Source: Pontibacter akesuensis
Lineage (GTDB): Bacteria; Bacteroidota; Bacteroidia; Cytophagales; Hymenobacteraceae
Length of the DNA stretch: 64,000 nt
NCBI RefSeq assembly: GCF_001611675.1
Contig: NZ_CP014766.1
Span: 1,736,001-1,800,000, forward strand
Direction: 5' to 3'
The translations under genes were made by a program, and so were the position numbers. Positions 1 through 7,283 of the stretch are shown one piece after another. Within the stretch, counting starts at the first letter, position 1. Each line of letters starts with the position of its first letter. The notes under the pieces were generated by a model. It did no database searches. It was given only the letters and a program-made list of their open reading frames with translations, and had not been told where the DNA came from.

Positions 1-28
1 ACAAACCTATACTTCTAAAATACAGACT

Positions 29-409
29 ATGGGATTATTAAGCGGAATGATGGGCAACGCCTCCGAGGTGTCTATCGAGAAAATAACAAAAGAGTTTCAA
101 CCCATCCTCATTGATGGCGAGCAGATTGAGCGGGCCTACCGGCTGATACGGGACATGCTGGTGTTTACTAACAAGCGCCTCATCCTCGTGAACCGCCAGG
201 GCCTCACCGGCTCCAAAACCGATTACCAGAGCATCCCCTACAGCAGCATCAAGATGTTCTCCAAAGAAAGCGCCGGCATCGGCGACCTGGATGCAGAGCT
301 GAAGATCTGGCTGACCGGAGAAACAGCGCCCACCATCAAACAGGACTTTAGGAAAGGTGACAATATCAATGAGGCCTACCGGGTGCTTAGCCGGCATGTG
401 CTGAAATAG
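29..409 (+). CDS. PH-domain protein (bPH family)
   Basis: A 126-residue soluble protein with no signal peptide. The pattern (an early 'DGEQIERAYRLIRDMLVFTN' stretch, 'KRLILVN', then 'YSSIKMFSKESAG') is that of bacterial pleckstrin-homology domains of the PF08000 type, which form small beta barrels with a C-terminal helix. The cellular role of this family is not established. It starts at an ATG shortly after the window begins, so its promoter is outside or at the very edge. It ends just before a perfect 9-bp hairpin with a T-rich tail. Family call fairly sure; function unknown. Confidence 0.8.
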   Translation: MGLLSGMMGNASEVSIEKITKEFQPILIDGEQIERAYRLIRDMLVFTNKRLILVNRQGLTGSKTDYQSIPYSSIKMFSKESAGIGDLDAELKIWLTGETAPTIKQDFRKGDNINEAYRVLSRHVLK

Positions 410-411
410 GA

Positions 412-441
412 CCTGCCCCCTCCTAACAACAGGAGGGGGTT
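412..441. repeat. Left 30-bp inverted repeat flanking the DUF559 gene
   Basis: The reverse complement of 412-441 matches 860-889 at 29 of 30 positions; the single difference is in the hairpin loop (GTTGTT versus GTTTTT). Each copy contains the same 9-bp stem. The pair encloses only the DUF559 gene. Confidence 0.85.
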
Positions 442-445
442 CTTT
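416..445 (+). terminator. Hairpin with T-rich tail after the PH-domain gene
   Basis: CCCCCTCCT at 416-424 pairs perfectly with AGGAGGGGG at 431-439 around a 6-nt loop, followed by TTCTTT. It sits 6 nt after the stop codon, so it can act as an intrinsic terminator. The same sequence is also the left arm of an inverted repeat around the next gene, so its origin may be a repeat rather than a dedicated terminator. Confidence 0.6.
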
Positions 446-488
446 CGAGGAGTTGCTTGGTTACCTGCACAAAAATAATAATTTGTAT

Positions 489-848
489 ATGAGGAAAGAC
501 CAGTTGCATAGCATTCCGACCCTAAAAGAGCAGCGGGCAATTTTGCGTAATAATTTGACACCCGCGGAGGAAGAGCTTTGGAGGCTGCTACGAAAGCATA
601 AGCTGAATGGGCTTAAGTTCAGAAGACAACATAGTATAGGCGGCTATATCGTGGACTTCTACTGCGCGTCCTTGAAATTAGTCATCGAAGTGGATGGTTC
701 TGTGCACGACACAGAGGAAGCTATGGCCAATGACAAAGCGAGGTATGAAACACTGCAACATTTAGGTTATAAAATTATGCGCATCAGAAACAGCGACGTA
801 TTTGATTCTCCAGAGCATGTCTTAAAACGTATAACTGCAGCAACTTAA
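489..848 (+). CDS. DUF559 (Vsr-like) endonuclease-fold protein
   Basis: A 119-residue protein of the DUF559 family, which has the very-short-patch-repair/PD-(D/E)XK nuclease fold. Visible family features are 'LTPAEEELWRLLRKHKL' near residue 20, 'FRRQHSIGGYIVDFYC' with the first catalytic Asp, and 'KLVIEVDGSVHD' carrying the E-V-D acidic pair. The open frame extends back to a TTG at 453, but the ATG at 489 fits the family start and the upstream part overlaps the hairpin region. It stands alone between two near-identical inverted repeats, unlike its neighbours. Biological role is not established for the family; cleavage activity is inferred from the fold. Confidence 0.85.
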   Translation: MRKDQLHSIPTLKEQRAILRNNLTPAEEELWRLLRKHKLNGLKFRRQHSIGGYIVDFYCASLKLVIEVDGSVHDTEEAMANDKARYETLQHLGYKIMRIRNSDVFDSPEHVLKRITAAT

Positions 849-859
849 AACAACTAAAT

Positions 860-889
860 AACCCCCTCCTGTTTTTAGGAGGGGGCAGG
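860..889. repeat. Right 30-bp inverted repeat flanking the DUF559 gene
   Basis: Partner of 412-441 (29/30, inverted). Contains the stem CCCCCTCCT at 862-870 and AGGAGGGGG at 877-885. It continues into a G-rich foot (about 886-895) resembling the foot of related hairpins near 47.9, 48.0 and 54.0 kb. The hairpin lies 13 nt after the DUF559 stop and may also help terminate it. Confidence 0.85.
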
Positions 890-900
890 GGGAGGTAAAA

Positions 901-931
901 CAAAAAGCCCCGCAAGCTATACTTGCGGGGC
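901..931 (-). terminator. Rho-independent terminator of rimO
   Basis: GCCCCGCAAG (907-916) pairs perfectly with CTTGCGGGGC (922-931) around a 5-nt loop. Read on the minus strand it is followed by TTTTTG, and it lies 31 nt after the rimO stop. Confidence 0.85.
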
Positions 932-961
932 CTCTTAAAGTATTACTAATGAAAAGGAGGT

Positions 962-2275
962 CTAACTTACCACCTCGCCATACAAATCGAAGTCAGAAGA
1001 ACCGGTGATTTTTACGTTAGCGAAATCACCAAGGCGCACATAAGCGTTATCTGCTGCCACAAGCACTTCGTTGTCTACTTCCGGGGAATCGTACTGGGTA
1101 CGGCCCACGAAGTAACCGCTTTCTTTGCGGTCGAAAAGCACTTTGAAGGTCTTGCCTACTTTCTCCTCATTCAGCTCTACAGAGATGCCCTGCTGCAGCT
1201 CCATAATGGCGTCAGCACGGTCCTGCTTTACCTCCTCCGGCACGTCATCCTCCAGCGTGAAGGAGTGCGTGTTGTCTTCATGGGAGTAGGTAAAAATGCC
1301 GAGACGGTCGAATTTCGTCTCTTCTACCCAATCGTACAGTTCCTGGAAGTCTTTGTCAGTTTCGCCTGGGTGACCAGCGATTAGAGTGGTTCTAAGAGCA
1401 ATGTCCGGCACGCGCTGGCGAATCTGGTCAACCAGCTCAATGGTGCGGCGCTTGCTGATGCCGCGGCGCATGGTCTTGAGCATGTTGTCCGAAATGTGCT
1501 GCAGCGGCATGTCCATGTACTTGCAGATGTTGTCGCGCTCGTTCATCACGTCAAACACCTCCATCGGGAATTGCGATGGGTACGCATACTGCATCCTGAT
1601 CCACTCGATGCCGTTGACATCAGACAGATTGCGAAGCAAATCAGCCAGCTTGCGTTCGCCGTAGTGCTGTAAACCATAGTAGGTCAGGTCCTGGGCAATC
1701 AGCACCAGTTCCTTTGTGCCCATACTTGCCAGGCGTTTAGCGTCGCGCACCAGGTCCTCAATCGGACGGTCCACGTGCTTGCCCCGCATCAGCGGGATGG
1801 CGCAGAAAGAGCAGGGGCGGTTGCAGCCTTCAGCTATTTTAAAATAAGCGTAGTGGGATGGTGTAGTTAGCAGGCGCTCCCCGATCAGTTCATGCTTGTA
1901 ATCGGCCTCCAGCTTCTTGAGCAGCTGAGGCAATTCCAGTGTTCCGAAATAGGCGTCCACCTGCGGAATCTCCACTTCCAGCGATTCCTTGTAGCGCTGC
2001 GACAGGCAGCCTGTTACGTACAGCTTGTCGATTTGGCCGGCTTCTTTGGCATCGGCGTAGCGTAGAATGGTGTCGATAGACTCCTGCTTGGCGTTGTCGA
2101 TAAAGCCGCAGGTGTTAACGATCACTATGTTGGAATCGTCTTTGTCAGACTCGTGCGCCACGTCAATCTCATTGGCACGCAGCTGCCCCATCAACACTTC
2201 GGAATCCACCAGGTTTTTGGAACAACCCAATGTAATTACGTTTACCTTATCTTTTTTAAGCGTTCTTACTTTCAC
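962..2275 (-). CDS. rimO: Ribosomal protein S12 methylthiotransferase RimO
   Basis: A 437-residue radical-SAM methylthiotransferase that adds a methylthio group to the conserved aspartate of ribosomal protein uS12. The N-terminal UPF0004 domain carries the auxiliary cluster cysteines (about C18, C56, C90). The radical-SAM motif is 'CNRPCSFC' (C151, C155, C158), and a TRAM-like domain closes the C-terminus. Length is normal for the family. It is the last gene of a minus-strand run from bL28, 3 nt downstream of a lipoprotein gene, and is followed by a strong terminator. The close relative MiaB is less likely because 'VITLGCSKNLVDSE' is typical of RimO. Confidence 0.95.
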   Translation of the reverse strand: MKVRTLKKDKVNVITLGCSKNLVDSEVLMGQLRANEIDVAHESDKDDSNIVIVNTCGFIDNAKQESIDTILRYADAKEAGQIDKLYVTGCLSQRYKESLEVEIPQVDAYFGTLELPQLLKKLEADYKHELIGERLLTTPSHYAYFKIAEGCNRPCSFCAIPLMRGKHVDRPIEDLVRDAKRLASMGTKELVLIAQDLTYYGLQHYGERKLADLLRNLSDVNGIEWIRMQYAYPSQFPMEVFDVMNERDNICKYMDMPLQHISDNMLKTMRRGISKRRTIELVDQIRQRVPDIALRTTLIAGHPGETDKDFQELYDWVEETKFDRLGIFTYSHEDNTHSFTLEDDVPEEVKQDRADAIMELQQGISVELNEEKVGKTFKVLFDRKESGYFVGRTQYDSPEVDNEVLVAADNAYVRLGDFANVKITGSSDFDLYGEVVS

Positions 2276-2278
2276 AAA

Positions 2279-2833
2279 TTAATAGCTAGCATTGTAATTG
2301 ATCAGAAACTCCACAGTTGTCACCTGCCCCTGCTGCACCTCTACCGGAAAAATATTGTTCTCCCCGTCGAAAAGGTTGGCATACAGGCCCTTCTCCTCTT
2401 TCGAGAAAAGGCTATACTTGCCGGGTGCCAGGCCAACCGCAAAATTGCCATTAGCATCTGTAACAACCTGAGTCACTAAATTAGTTTGAATGTTGGTGTG
2501 AAAAACACCCTCCAGCGTATTGGTCTGGGTGCCTTTGGTAAGCTCGTAGATGTAAAGTGTGCGTTGTGCACCGCGTTTACCTGAACTCTTGGGCGCGTTG
2601 GGCGAGGGCATCTGGTTACCTGACTCCATCACCACGCGACCACGTATACCTTGTGCAATAGGGGCTTGCTGCTCCTGTGCCTGCTTTTGCTGTCCCTGTG
2701 CGGGCAGTTGCCCCTGCTGTGTTGCTCCGGAATTTTCCATCGGTTCTTCTTGAATTGGGGGTTGATGGGAAGTTTTGGCGCCATTGCAGTTTAAGAGCAG
2801 CAACGCCAGCGGTAACAGCAGGAACTTAGGCAT
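2279..2833 (-). CDS. Lipoprotein with carboxypeptidase-regulatory-like beta domain
   Basis: A 184-residue protein beginning with a hydrophobic signal segment and a cysteine at residue 16 ('LLLLNCNG'), read here as a lipoprotein signal. It is followed by a Gln/Pro-rich linker (about 20-60). The C-terminal half ('GIRGRVVMESGNQMP', 'TDANGNFAVGLAPGKYSLF') looks like a CarboxypepD_reg/transthyretin-like fold. It lies 7 nt after ftsY and 3 nt before rimO, so it is probably co-transcribed with them. Function unknown. Confidence 0.7.
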   Translation of the reverse strand: MPKFLLLPLALLLLNCNGAKTSHQPPIQEEPMENSGATQQGQLPAQGQQKQAQEQQAPIAQGIRGRVVMESGNQMPSPNAPKSSGKRGAQRTLYIYELTKGTQTNTLEGVFHTNIQTNLVTQVVTDANGNFAVGLAPGKYSLFSKEEKGLYANLFDGENNIFPVEVQQGQVTTVEFLINYNASY

Positions 2834-2840
2834 GATGGTT

Positions 2841-3800
2841 TTATTTACGTGAAAAGAAAGCCTCTACAAACGCGTTCTTGTCGAACAGTTGCAGGTCCTC
2901 AATTTTCTCGCCAACTCCGATATATTTCACCGGAATCTTGAACTCATCTGAAATACCGATCACCACACCGCCTTTGGCTGTGCCATCCAGTTTGGTAATG
3001 GCCAGTGCCGTTACATCGGTTGCCTTGGTAAACTCGCGGGCCTGCAGCAGGGCATTCTGGCCTGTGCTGCCATCCAGCACCAGCAGTACCTCGTGCGGCG
3101 TGTCTTCTGTTACCTTCTGCATCACGCGCTTTATTTTCGAAAGCTCGTTCATCAGGCCCACCTTGTTGTGCAGTCGACCGGCTGTGTCGATAATCACCAC
3201 ATCGGCATTCATCTCCACGCCTTTCTTCACTGCATCATAAGCCACAGAAGCCGGGTCGGTGTTCATGCCATGCGATATCACCGGCACACCCACGCGCTCT
3301 CCCCAAATGATCAACTGGTCTACCGCGGCAGCCCGGAAAGTATCGGCGGCACCGAGTACCACCTGCTTTCCTGCTTTCTGAAACTGGGAGGCGAGTTTGC
3401 CGATGGTCGTGGTTTTACCCACACCGTTCACGCCCACCACCATAATCACATAAGGTTTGATGCCCGCAGGCAGCTCAAAGTTGGCACCGTCGCCGGCTTT
3501 GTTCTCTTCCAGCAGCGCCGCGATCTCCTCACGCAGGATACGATCCAGCTCGTCGGTACTCACGTACTTGTCGCGGGCCACGCGCTTCTCGATGCGGTCG
3601 ATGATCTTCACTGTCGTCTCTACCCCCACATCGGCATGTACCAGGATCTCCTCCAACTCATCGAGCACCTCCACGTCTACCGTGGACTTGCCCATTACGG
3701 CTTTGCTCAGCTGGCCAAAAAAGTTGCTCTTGGATTTCTCGAGTCCTTTGTCCAGCGATTCTTTTTTCTTCTCTTTACCAAAAAAGTCAAAAATTCCCAT
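2841..3800 (-). CDS. ftsY: Signal recognition particle receptor FtsY
   Basis: A 319-residue SRP-receptor GTPase that docks ribosome-SRP complexes at the membrane. A charged N-terminus and NG domain are visible: P-loop 'GVNGVGKTTTIGKLA' (about 123-137), 'DTFRAAA' (153-159), 'DTAGR' near 205 and 'TKLDGTAKGG' near 271. The acidic A domain is very short, as in many Bacteroidota. It sits between DUF4295 and the lipoprotein/rimO pair, a conserved Bacteroidota arrangement. Confidence 0.96.
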   Translation of the reverse strand: MGIFDFFGKEKKKESLDKGLEKSKSNFFGQLSKAVMGKSTVDVEVLDELEEILVHADVGVETTVKIIDRIEKRVARDKYVSTDELDRILREEIAALLEENKAGDGANFELPAGIKPYVIMVVGVNGVGKTTTIGKLASQFQKAGKQVVLGAADTFRAAAVDQLIIWGERVGVPVISHGMNTDPASVAYDAVKKGVEMNADVVIIDTAGRLHNKVGLMNELSKIKRVMQKVTEDTPHEVLLVLDGSTGQNALLQAREFTKATDVTALAITKLDGTAKGGVVIGISDEFKIPVKYIGVGEKIEDLQLFDKNAFVEAFFSRK

Positions 3801-3850
3801 GCCGGTTTATGTGTAGGGTGAATGCTATCAGGGTTGATACGGTAATATAC

Positions 3851-3875
3851 TAAAAAAGTCCCACCAGTGGGACTT
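3851..3875 (-). terminator. Rho-independent terminator after DUF4295
   Basis: AAGTCCCAC (3856-3864) pairs with GTGGGACTT (3867-3875) with a 2-nt centre. On the minus strand it is followed by a run of T. It separates the bL33-DUF4295 unit from ftsY, so ftsY may have its own promoter or depend on read-through. Confidence 0.8.
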
Positions 3876-3913
3876 CTTCATGTTGATCTATTTATAATGC
3901 AGCGTAGGCTGTC

Positions 3914-4069
3914 TTATTTTCTAGCAAGGAACTCCTGTACTTTATCAACAGGCACCATTTCTTCTCTAAAGCTGTAAGCACCAGTCTTAGGAGATCTTAC
4001 GGCCTTAATCACTTTTGCCCAGTCTTTACCTGTAGCGGTTTTTAGGGTTGCAACTACCTTCTTAGCCAT
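3914..4069 (-). CDS. DUF4295 small basic protein
   Basis: A 51-residue basic protein starting MAKKVVATLK and ending QEFLARK, found by translating the gap between ftsY and rpmG. The sequence fits DUF4295, a short Bacteroidota family that follows bL33 almost invariantly. Its start codon lies 2 nt from the bL33 stop, so the two are surely co-transcribed. Composition (11 Lys/Arg in the first 35 residues) and context suggest a ribosome-associated role, which is inference. Confidence 0.88.
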   Translation of the reverse strand: MAKKVVATLKTATGKDWAKVIKAVRSPKTGAYSFREEMVPVDKVQEFLARK

Positions 4070-4071
4070 GG

Positions 4072-4260
4072 TTATTTAATTTCTTTGTGTACAGTTACTT
4101 TTCTCATCACAGGGTTGAACTTCTTAAGCTCCAGGCGCTCAGGTGTGTTCTTTCTGTTTTTGGTAGTGATGTACCTTGAAGTTCCAGGTAGGCCAGAAGC
4201 TTTGTGCTCTGTGCACTCCATAATAACCTGGATTCTATTACCTTTTGCTTTTTTAGCCAT
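4072..4260 (-). CDS. rpmG: 50S ribosomal protein bL33
   Basis: A 62-residue bL33 with the family core '[19 protein letters not shown]' and '[16 protein letters not shown]'. It has a single cysteine and lacks the paired CxxC motifs, so it is the zinc-independent (C-minus) form. Part of the large ribosomal subunit. A near-ideal Bacteroidota promoter ends about 20 nt upstream, and DUF4295 follows directly. Confidence 0.96.
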   Translation of the reverse strand: MAKKAKGNRIQVIMECTEHKASGLPGTSRYITTKNRKNTPERLELKKFNPVMRKVTVHKEIK

Positions 4261-4288
4261 CTCGACAGTAATTTTTTAATTGGGACTG

Positions 4289-4320
4289 CAAATATAAAAG
4301 CTTAAATCTCTAATTACAAA
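4289..4320 (-). promoter_or_regulatory. Promoter of the rpmG-DUF4295 unit
   Basis: On the minus strand, TTTG (4317-4320) and TATATTTG (4289-4296) are separated by exactly 20 nt. This matches the Bacteroidota primary-sigma consensus TTTG-N19-21-TAnnTTTG. The predicted start point near 4283 leaves a leader of about 20 nt. Confidence 0.75.
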
Positions 4321-4430
4321 CAAAGTAAAACTTTTATTGTGAAACCAGCCTTTAAAGCTTCACAAATTTTACACCTGCCGTTTTATCTGTTCTACCTGCA
4401 CCGGTAATACCGGAGAAAGCGCAGCAAAGG

Positions 4431-4479
4431 TTAAAAAAACAGCAACGGAGCGAAAGCAAATACAGCTTCTCTCCGTTGC
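4431..4479 (-). terminator. Rho-independent terminator after rpmB
   Basis: GCAACGGAG (4442-4450) pairs with CTCCGTTGC (4471-4479). Read on the minus strand the hairpin is followed by TGTTTTTTT. It lies about 100 nt after the rpmB stop; the rest of the 4261-4578 gap holds the rpmG promoter and no further gene that I can see. Confidence 0.75.
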
Positions 4480-4578
4480 CGGTATTTTATGTAATTTACC
4501 AGATGGCTTTTGCCCGGACTGGTGCTTTATACTTTAATGCTAATAGCAACCAAAGCCTGCACAGCCGGTAAACGGCCT

Positions 4579-4818
4579 CTAGTACATGATGTACCCTTGC
4601 GCTACTGCTTTCTTCAACACGGCAGAAATACCGTTCTTGTTGATTGTTCTAAGTGCAGACGTAGAAACTTTCAATGTTATCCATGCATCCTCTTCCGGGA
4701 TGTAAAAACGCTTCTTCTGAAGGTTTGGATTGAACCTACGCTTCGTCTTGTTGTTAGCGTGCGATACGTTGTTACCTACGCGTGGTCTCTTACCTGTTAA
4801 GTCGCAAACTCGTGCCAT
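4579..4818 (-). CDS. rpmB: 50S ribosomal protein bL28
   Basis: A 79-residue bL28, a large-subunit ribosomal protein. It shows the family start '[23 protein letters not shown]', then '[14 protein letters not shown]' and '[13 protein letters not shown]'. Length is normal. It has its own promoter upstream and a terminator downstream, so it is a separate transcription unit from rpmG although adjacent, the usual Bacteroidota order. Confidence 0.97.
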   Translation of the reverse strand: MARVCDLTGKRPRVGNNVSHANNKTKRRFNPNLQKKRFYIPEEDAWITLKVSTSALRTINKNGISAVLKKAVAQGYIMY

Positions 4819-4853
4819 CTTGTATTCTTTTCTGGTTTATTTCAATAGGGGTG

Positions 4854-4885
4854 CAAATATCTGCATAAAGATGCACAATATCAAA
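4854..4885 (-). promoter_or_regulatory. Promoter of rpmB
   Basis: On the minus strand TTTG (4882-4885) is followed after 20 nt by GATATTTG (4854-4861), one mismatch from TAnnTTTG. The predicted start near 4848 leaves a leader of about 30 nt before the ATG at 4818. Confidence 0.6.
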
Positions 4886-4957
4886 CCCGTACTTAAAAAT
4901 TTCAGCTTAATGTGTACCATCTGCGCCCAGACAGCCTTCAGGTGACAAACTTTATAC

Positions 4958-5188
4958 TTAGCCGGGCTGCTTTCCTGCCGCCTTCTGCTCTTTTCGGAAG
5001 CCGTAGGGGCAGTTCGTGCAGGCGTTTTTGCAGCAGTACCCCCGCTTGAGCAGGTACTTGGCCGTGAGTACCATCAGGCCCTGCGCATTAAAGTAAAAGT
5101 CTTCTCCCTCTGTTAACTTCTGGCTCAACGGTATACTTTCTGGTTTCCTGCAAATAACGCTAATTCTACTCTTGCACCCAAGGCGCAT
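4958..5188 (-). CDS. DUF5522 cysteine-rich small protein
   Basis: A 76-residue protein of the DUF5522 type: 'LTEGEDFYFNAQGLMVLTAK' followed by 'YLLKRGYCCKNACTNCPYGF'. Four clustered cysteines (C-C-x3-C-x2-C) suggest a small metal site. The N-terminal 25 residues before 'LTEGEDF' are not conserved-looking, so the true start could be further in. Function unknown. It lies upstream of rpmB on the same strand, with the rpmB promoter in the gap. Confidence 0.75.
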   Translation of the reverse strand: MRLGCKSRISVICRKPESIPLSQKLTEGEDFYFNAQGLMVLTAKYLLKRGYCCKNACTNCPYGFRKEQKAAGKQPG

Positions 5189-5350
5189 TTATACTTTCGG
5201 CTGCAAGAATAAGTGCGTGTAAGCAAGTATGGGCAGAAACAAATCTGTAAACCGGCAGCCACTTGGGTACACAGGCAGCAGGCAAAGTGGGTTTAAAGCC
5301 TGCCAGCCACATCTAACAGCTACCAGCAGGCTGCTCCATTACCTGCGAAT

Positions 5351-5380
5351 TTTGAAGTAGGCCCGAATTCCGTAAATTTG
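5351..5380 (+). promoter_or_regulatory. Promoter of rocD
   Basis: TTTG (5351-5354), 18-nt spacer, then TAAATTTG (5373-5380), a full match to the Bacteroidota -7 element. The predicted start near 5386 leaves a leader of about 70 nt before the ATG at 5457. Confidence 0.7.
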
Positions 5381-5456
5381 ACAACCCGAAGCAGTTAAAA
5401 GGGTAAAAAGAAAAGGCGGCACAGCTGCTATTGTCACACGATTTCAAAAGAAAACT

Positions 5457-6698
5457 ATGAGCACTCAGACCATCAACACCAGCCAGGAGGCCATCGACAT
5501 CGAGCATCAGTACGGAGCACACAATTACCACCCGCTGCCGGTGGTGCTCAACCGCGGCGAGGGCGTTCACCTCTGGGACGTGGAGGGAAAGCACTACTTC
5601 GATTTCCTGTCGGCATACAGCGCGGTAAACCAAGGCCACTGCCACCCAAAGATCATTAAGGCACTGGTAGAGCAGGCGCAGCAGCTGACGCTTACCTCCC
5701 GCGCCTTTTACAACGATAAGCTGGGTGCTGCCGAGAAGTATATCTGCGAGTACTTTAACTACGACAAATCACTGTTCATGAACTCGGGCGCCGAGGCGGT
5801 AGAAACAGCTATAAAGCTGGCGCGTAAGTGGGGCTACATGAAAAAGGGTATCGCGCCGCACAAGGCCGAGATCATTGTGGTGGAGCACAACTTCCACGGC
5901 CGCACCACCGGCATCATCTCCTTCTCCACCGATCCGGACTCTACCAAAGGCTTCGGCCCGTACATGCCCGGATACAAGGTAATTCCTTACAACGATGTGA
6001 ACGCACTGGAGCAGGCGCTGAAAGAAAACCCGAACGTTTGCGGTTTCATGGTGGAGCCGATACAAGGCGAGGCAGGCGTAGTGGTTCCGGATGAAGGCTA
6101 CCTGGCAAAGGCACACGCACTGTGCAAGGAGTACGATGTGCTGCTGATGGCCGACGAAATACAAACCGGCATTGGCCGTACGGGCAAAACACTCGCCAGC
6201 AAGTATGACGATGTGCAGGCGGACATCCTTATACTTGGCAAGGCGCTTTCGGGCGGTGTGCTGCCGGTTTCCTGCGTGTTGGCCAACGATGACATCATGC
6301 TGTGCATACAGCCGGGCGAGCACGGGTCTACGTTTGGCGGAAACCCATTGGCTGCCGTGGTAGCAATCGCGGCCCTGGAGGTAATTAAAGAAGAGCAACT
6401 GACCGAGAATGCACACAAATTAGGTGAGATTTTCCGCGAGCGCATGCAGCGCCTCATCAGCAAGCGCCCTGAGCTTATCACACTCGTGCGCGGCCGCGGC
6501 CTGCTGAATGCCATCGTGATCAAGCCAACTGCCGATGGCAGAACCGCCTGGGATGTATGCGTGGCCATGATGGAGAAAGGCCTGCTGGCCAAACCAACGC
6601 ACGGCGACATCATCCGCTTTGCTCCTCCGCTCGTGATCTCGGAAGAGCAGCTGCACGAGTGCTGTGATATTATTGAGGAAGTTATCTTGAACTTTTAA
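5457..6698 (+). CDS. rocD: Ornithine--oxo-acid transaminase
   Basis: A 413-residue class-III PLP aminotransferase that transfers the delta-amino group of ornithine to 2-oxoglutarate, giving glutamate semialdehyde (arginine/ornithine catabolism and proline supply). Diagnostic features: '[18 protein letters not shown]' (108-125), '[17 protein letters not shown]' (144-160), the PLP aspartate in '[14 protein letters not shown]' (231-244) and the Schiff-base lysine in '[14 protein letters not shown]' (K262). The N-terminal '[21 protein letters not shown]' is typical of ornithine rather than acetylornithine aminotransferase. Monocistronic; no arginase is adjacent. Confidence 0.95.
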   Translation: MSTQTINTSQEAIDIEHQYGAHNYHPLPVVLNRGEGVHLWDVEGKHYFDFLSAYSAVNQGHCHPKIIKALVEQAQQLTLTSRAFYNDKLGAAEKYICEYFNYDKSLFMNSGAEAVETAIKLARKWGYMKKGIAPHKAEIIVVEHNFHGRTTGIISFSTDPDSTKGFGPYMPGYKVIPYNDVNALEQALKENPNVCGFMVEPIQGEAGVVVPDEGYLAKAHALCKEYDVLLMADEIQTGIGRTGKTLASKYDDVQADILILGKALSGGVLPVSCVLANDDIMLCIQPGEHGSTFGGNPLAAVVAIAALEVIKEEQLTENAHKLGEIFRERMQRLISKRPELITLVRGRGLLNAIVIKPTADGRTAWDVCVAMMEKGLLAKPTHGDIIRFAPPLVISEEQLHECCDIIEEVILNF

Positions 6699-6822
6699 TT
6701 TTTAAGACGTTAGATTTTAGACATTAGATACTAGATTTATGATAATATGAAAGGCAGAGGCGGAAGCTTCTGCCTTTTCTCTTTTATGCTGGTTAGCAGT
6801 AGCACTTACCGCACATCATTCT

Positions 6823-6844
6823 GGCGCAAGCGTCCGCTTGTGCC
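6823..6844 (+). repeat. 22-bp GC-rich dispersed repeat, copy 1
   Basis: GGCGCAAGCGTCCGC, continuing to 22 nt (6823-6844), with a palindromic core CAAGCG-TC-CGCTTG. An exact inverted copy lies at 7082-7103 and an exact direct copy at 47494-47515. The 585-nt gap from 6699 to 7283 holds no convincing gene; its open frames run through these repeats. Confidence 0.85.
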
Positions 6845-7081
6845 TTGCGGCAGCAAAATTATACTTGCCCCAGTTGTTCATACCACTTGCATTAGGATTA
6901 AGGCTGAGGGGAGAGCGGGTGTAGTTCCTATACTTCTCCCCGCAGTTGTCTCTCGCCATTCATTGCCTCCCACTAGTGTCATCACGACGATAGGAGAGGT
7001 CTTAACAGAACTCCAGATGGCAATGGTAAGAAATGATAATAGTCTGTCGGAAATCACGTATTTGCTTGATTTGTGCACGTC

Positions 7082-7103
7082 GGCACAAGCGGACGCTTGC
7101 GCC
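7082..7103 (-). repeat. 22-bp GC-rich dispersed repeat, copy 2 (inverted)
   Basis: Exact reverse complement of 6823-6844. The two copies bracket about 240 nt of non-coding sequence that contains two TATACTT motifs and part of a 'GTCATC..CGACGA' repeat (about 6978-6995). Confidence 0.85.
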
Positions 7104-7283
7104 AGTGAACGGATGTTCCAGTACCTCTCACCGAGGACGTTTTAAAATTGCTTGGCCCTTACCCACTTTCTCTTCACCTTCCTCAGATTTTAAGCTGCTT
7201 CAGCAGCAGCTGGCATTATATATGCTATTGCTATACTTGCAATTTTACCATTGCGCAATAAATACATCCATACTTCTACAACT

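Noticed and set aside
453-488. TTG start extending the DUF559 gene upstream
   Set aside because: The extra 12 residues do not fit the family and lie close to the hairpin; the ATG at 489 is better.
6747-7145. A 132-codon plus-strand open frame after rocD
   Set aside because: It runs through the inverted 22-bp repeats and TATACTT motifs, has no domain-like pattern, and its composition looks like repeat DNA rather than a gene.
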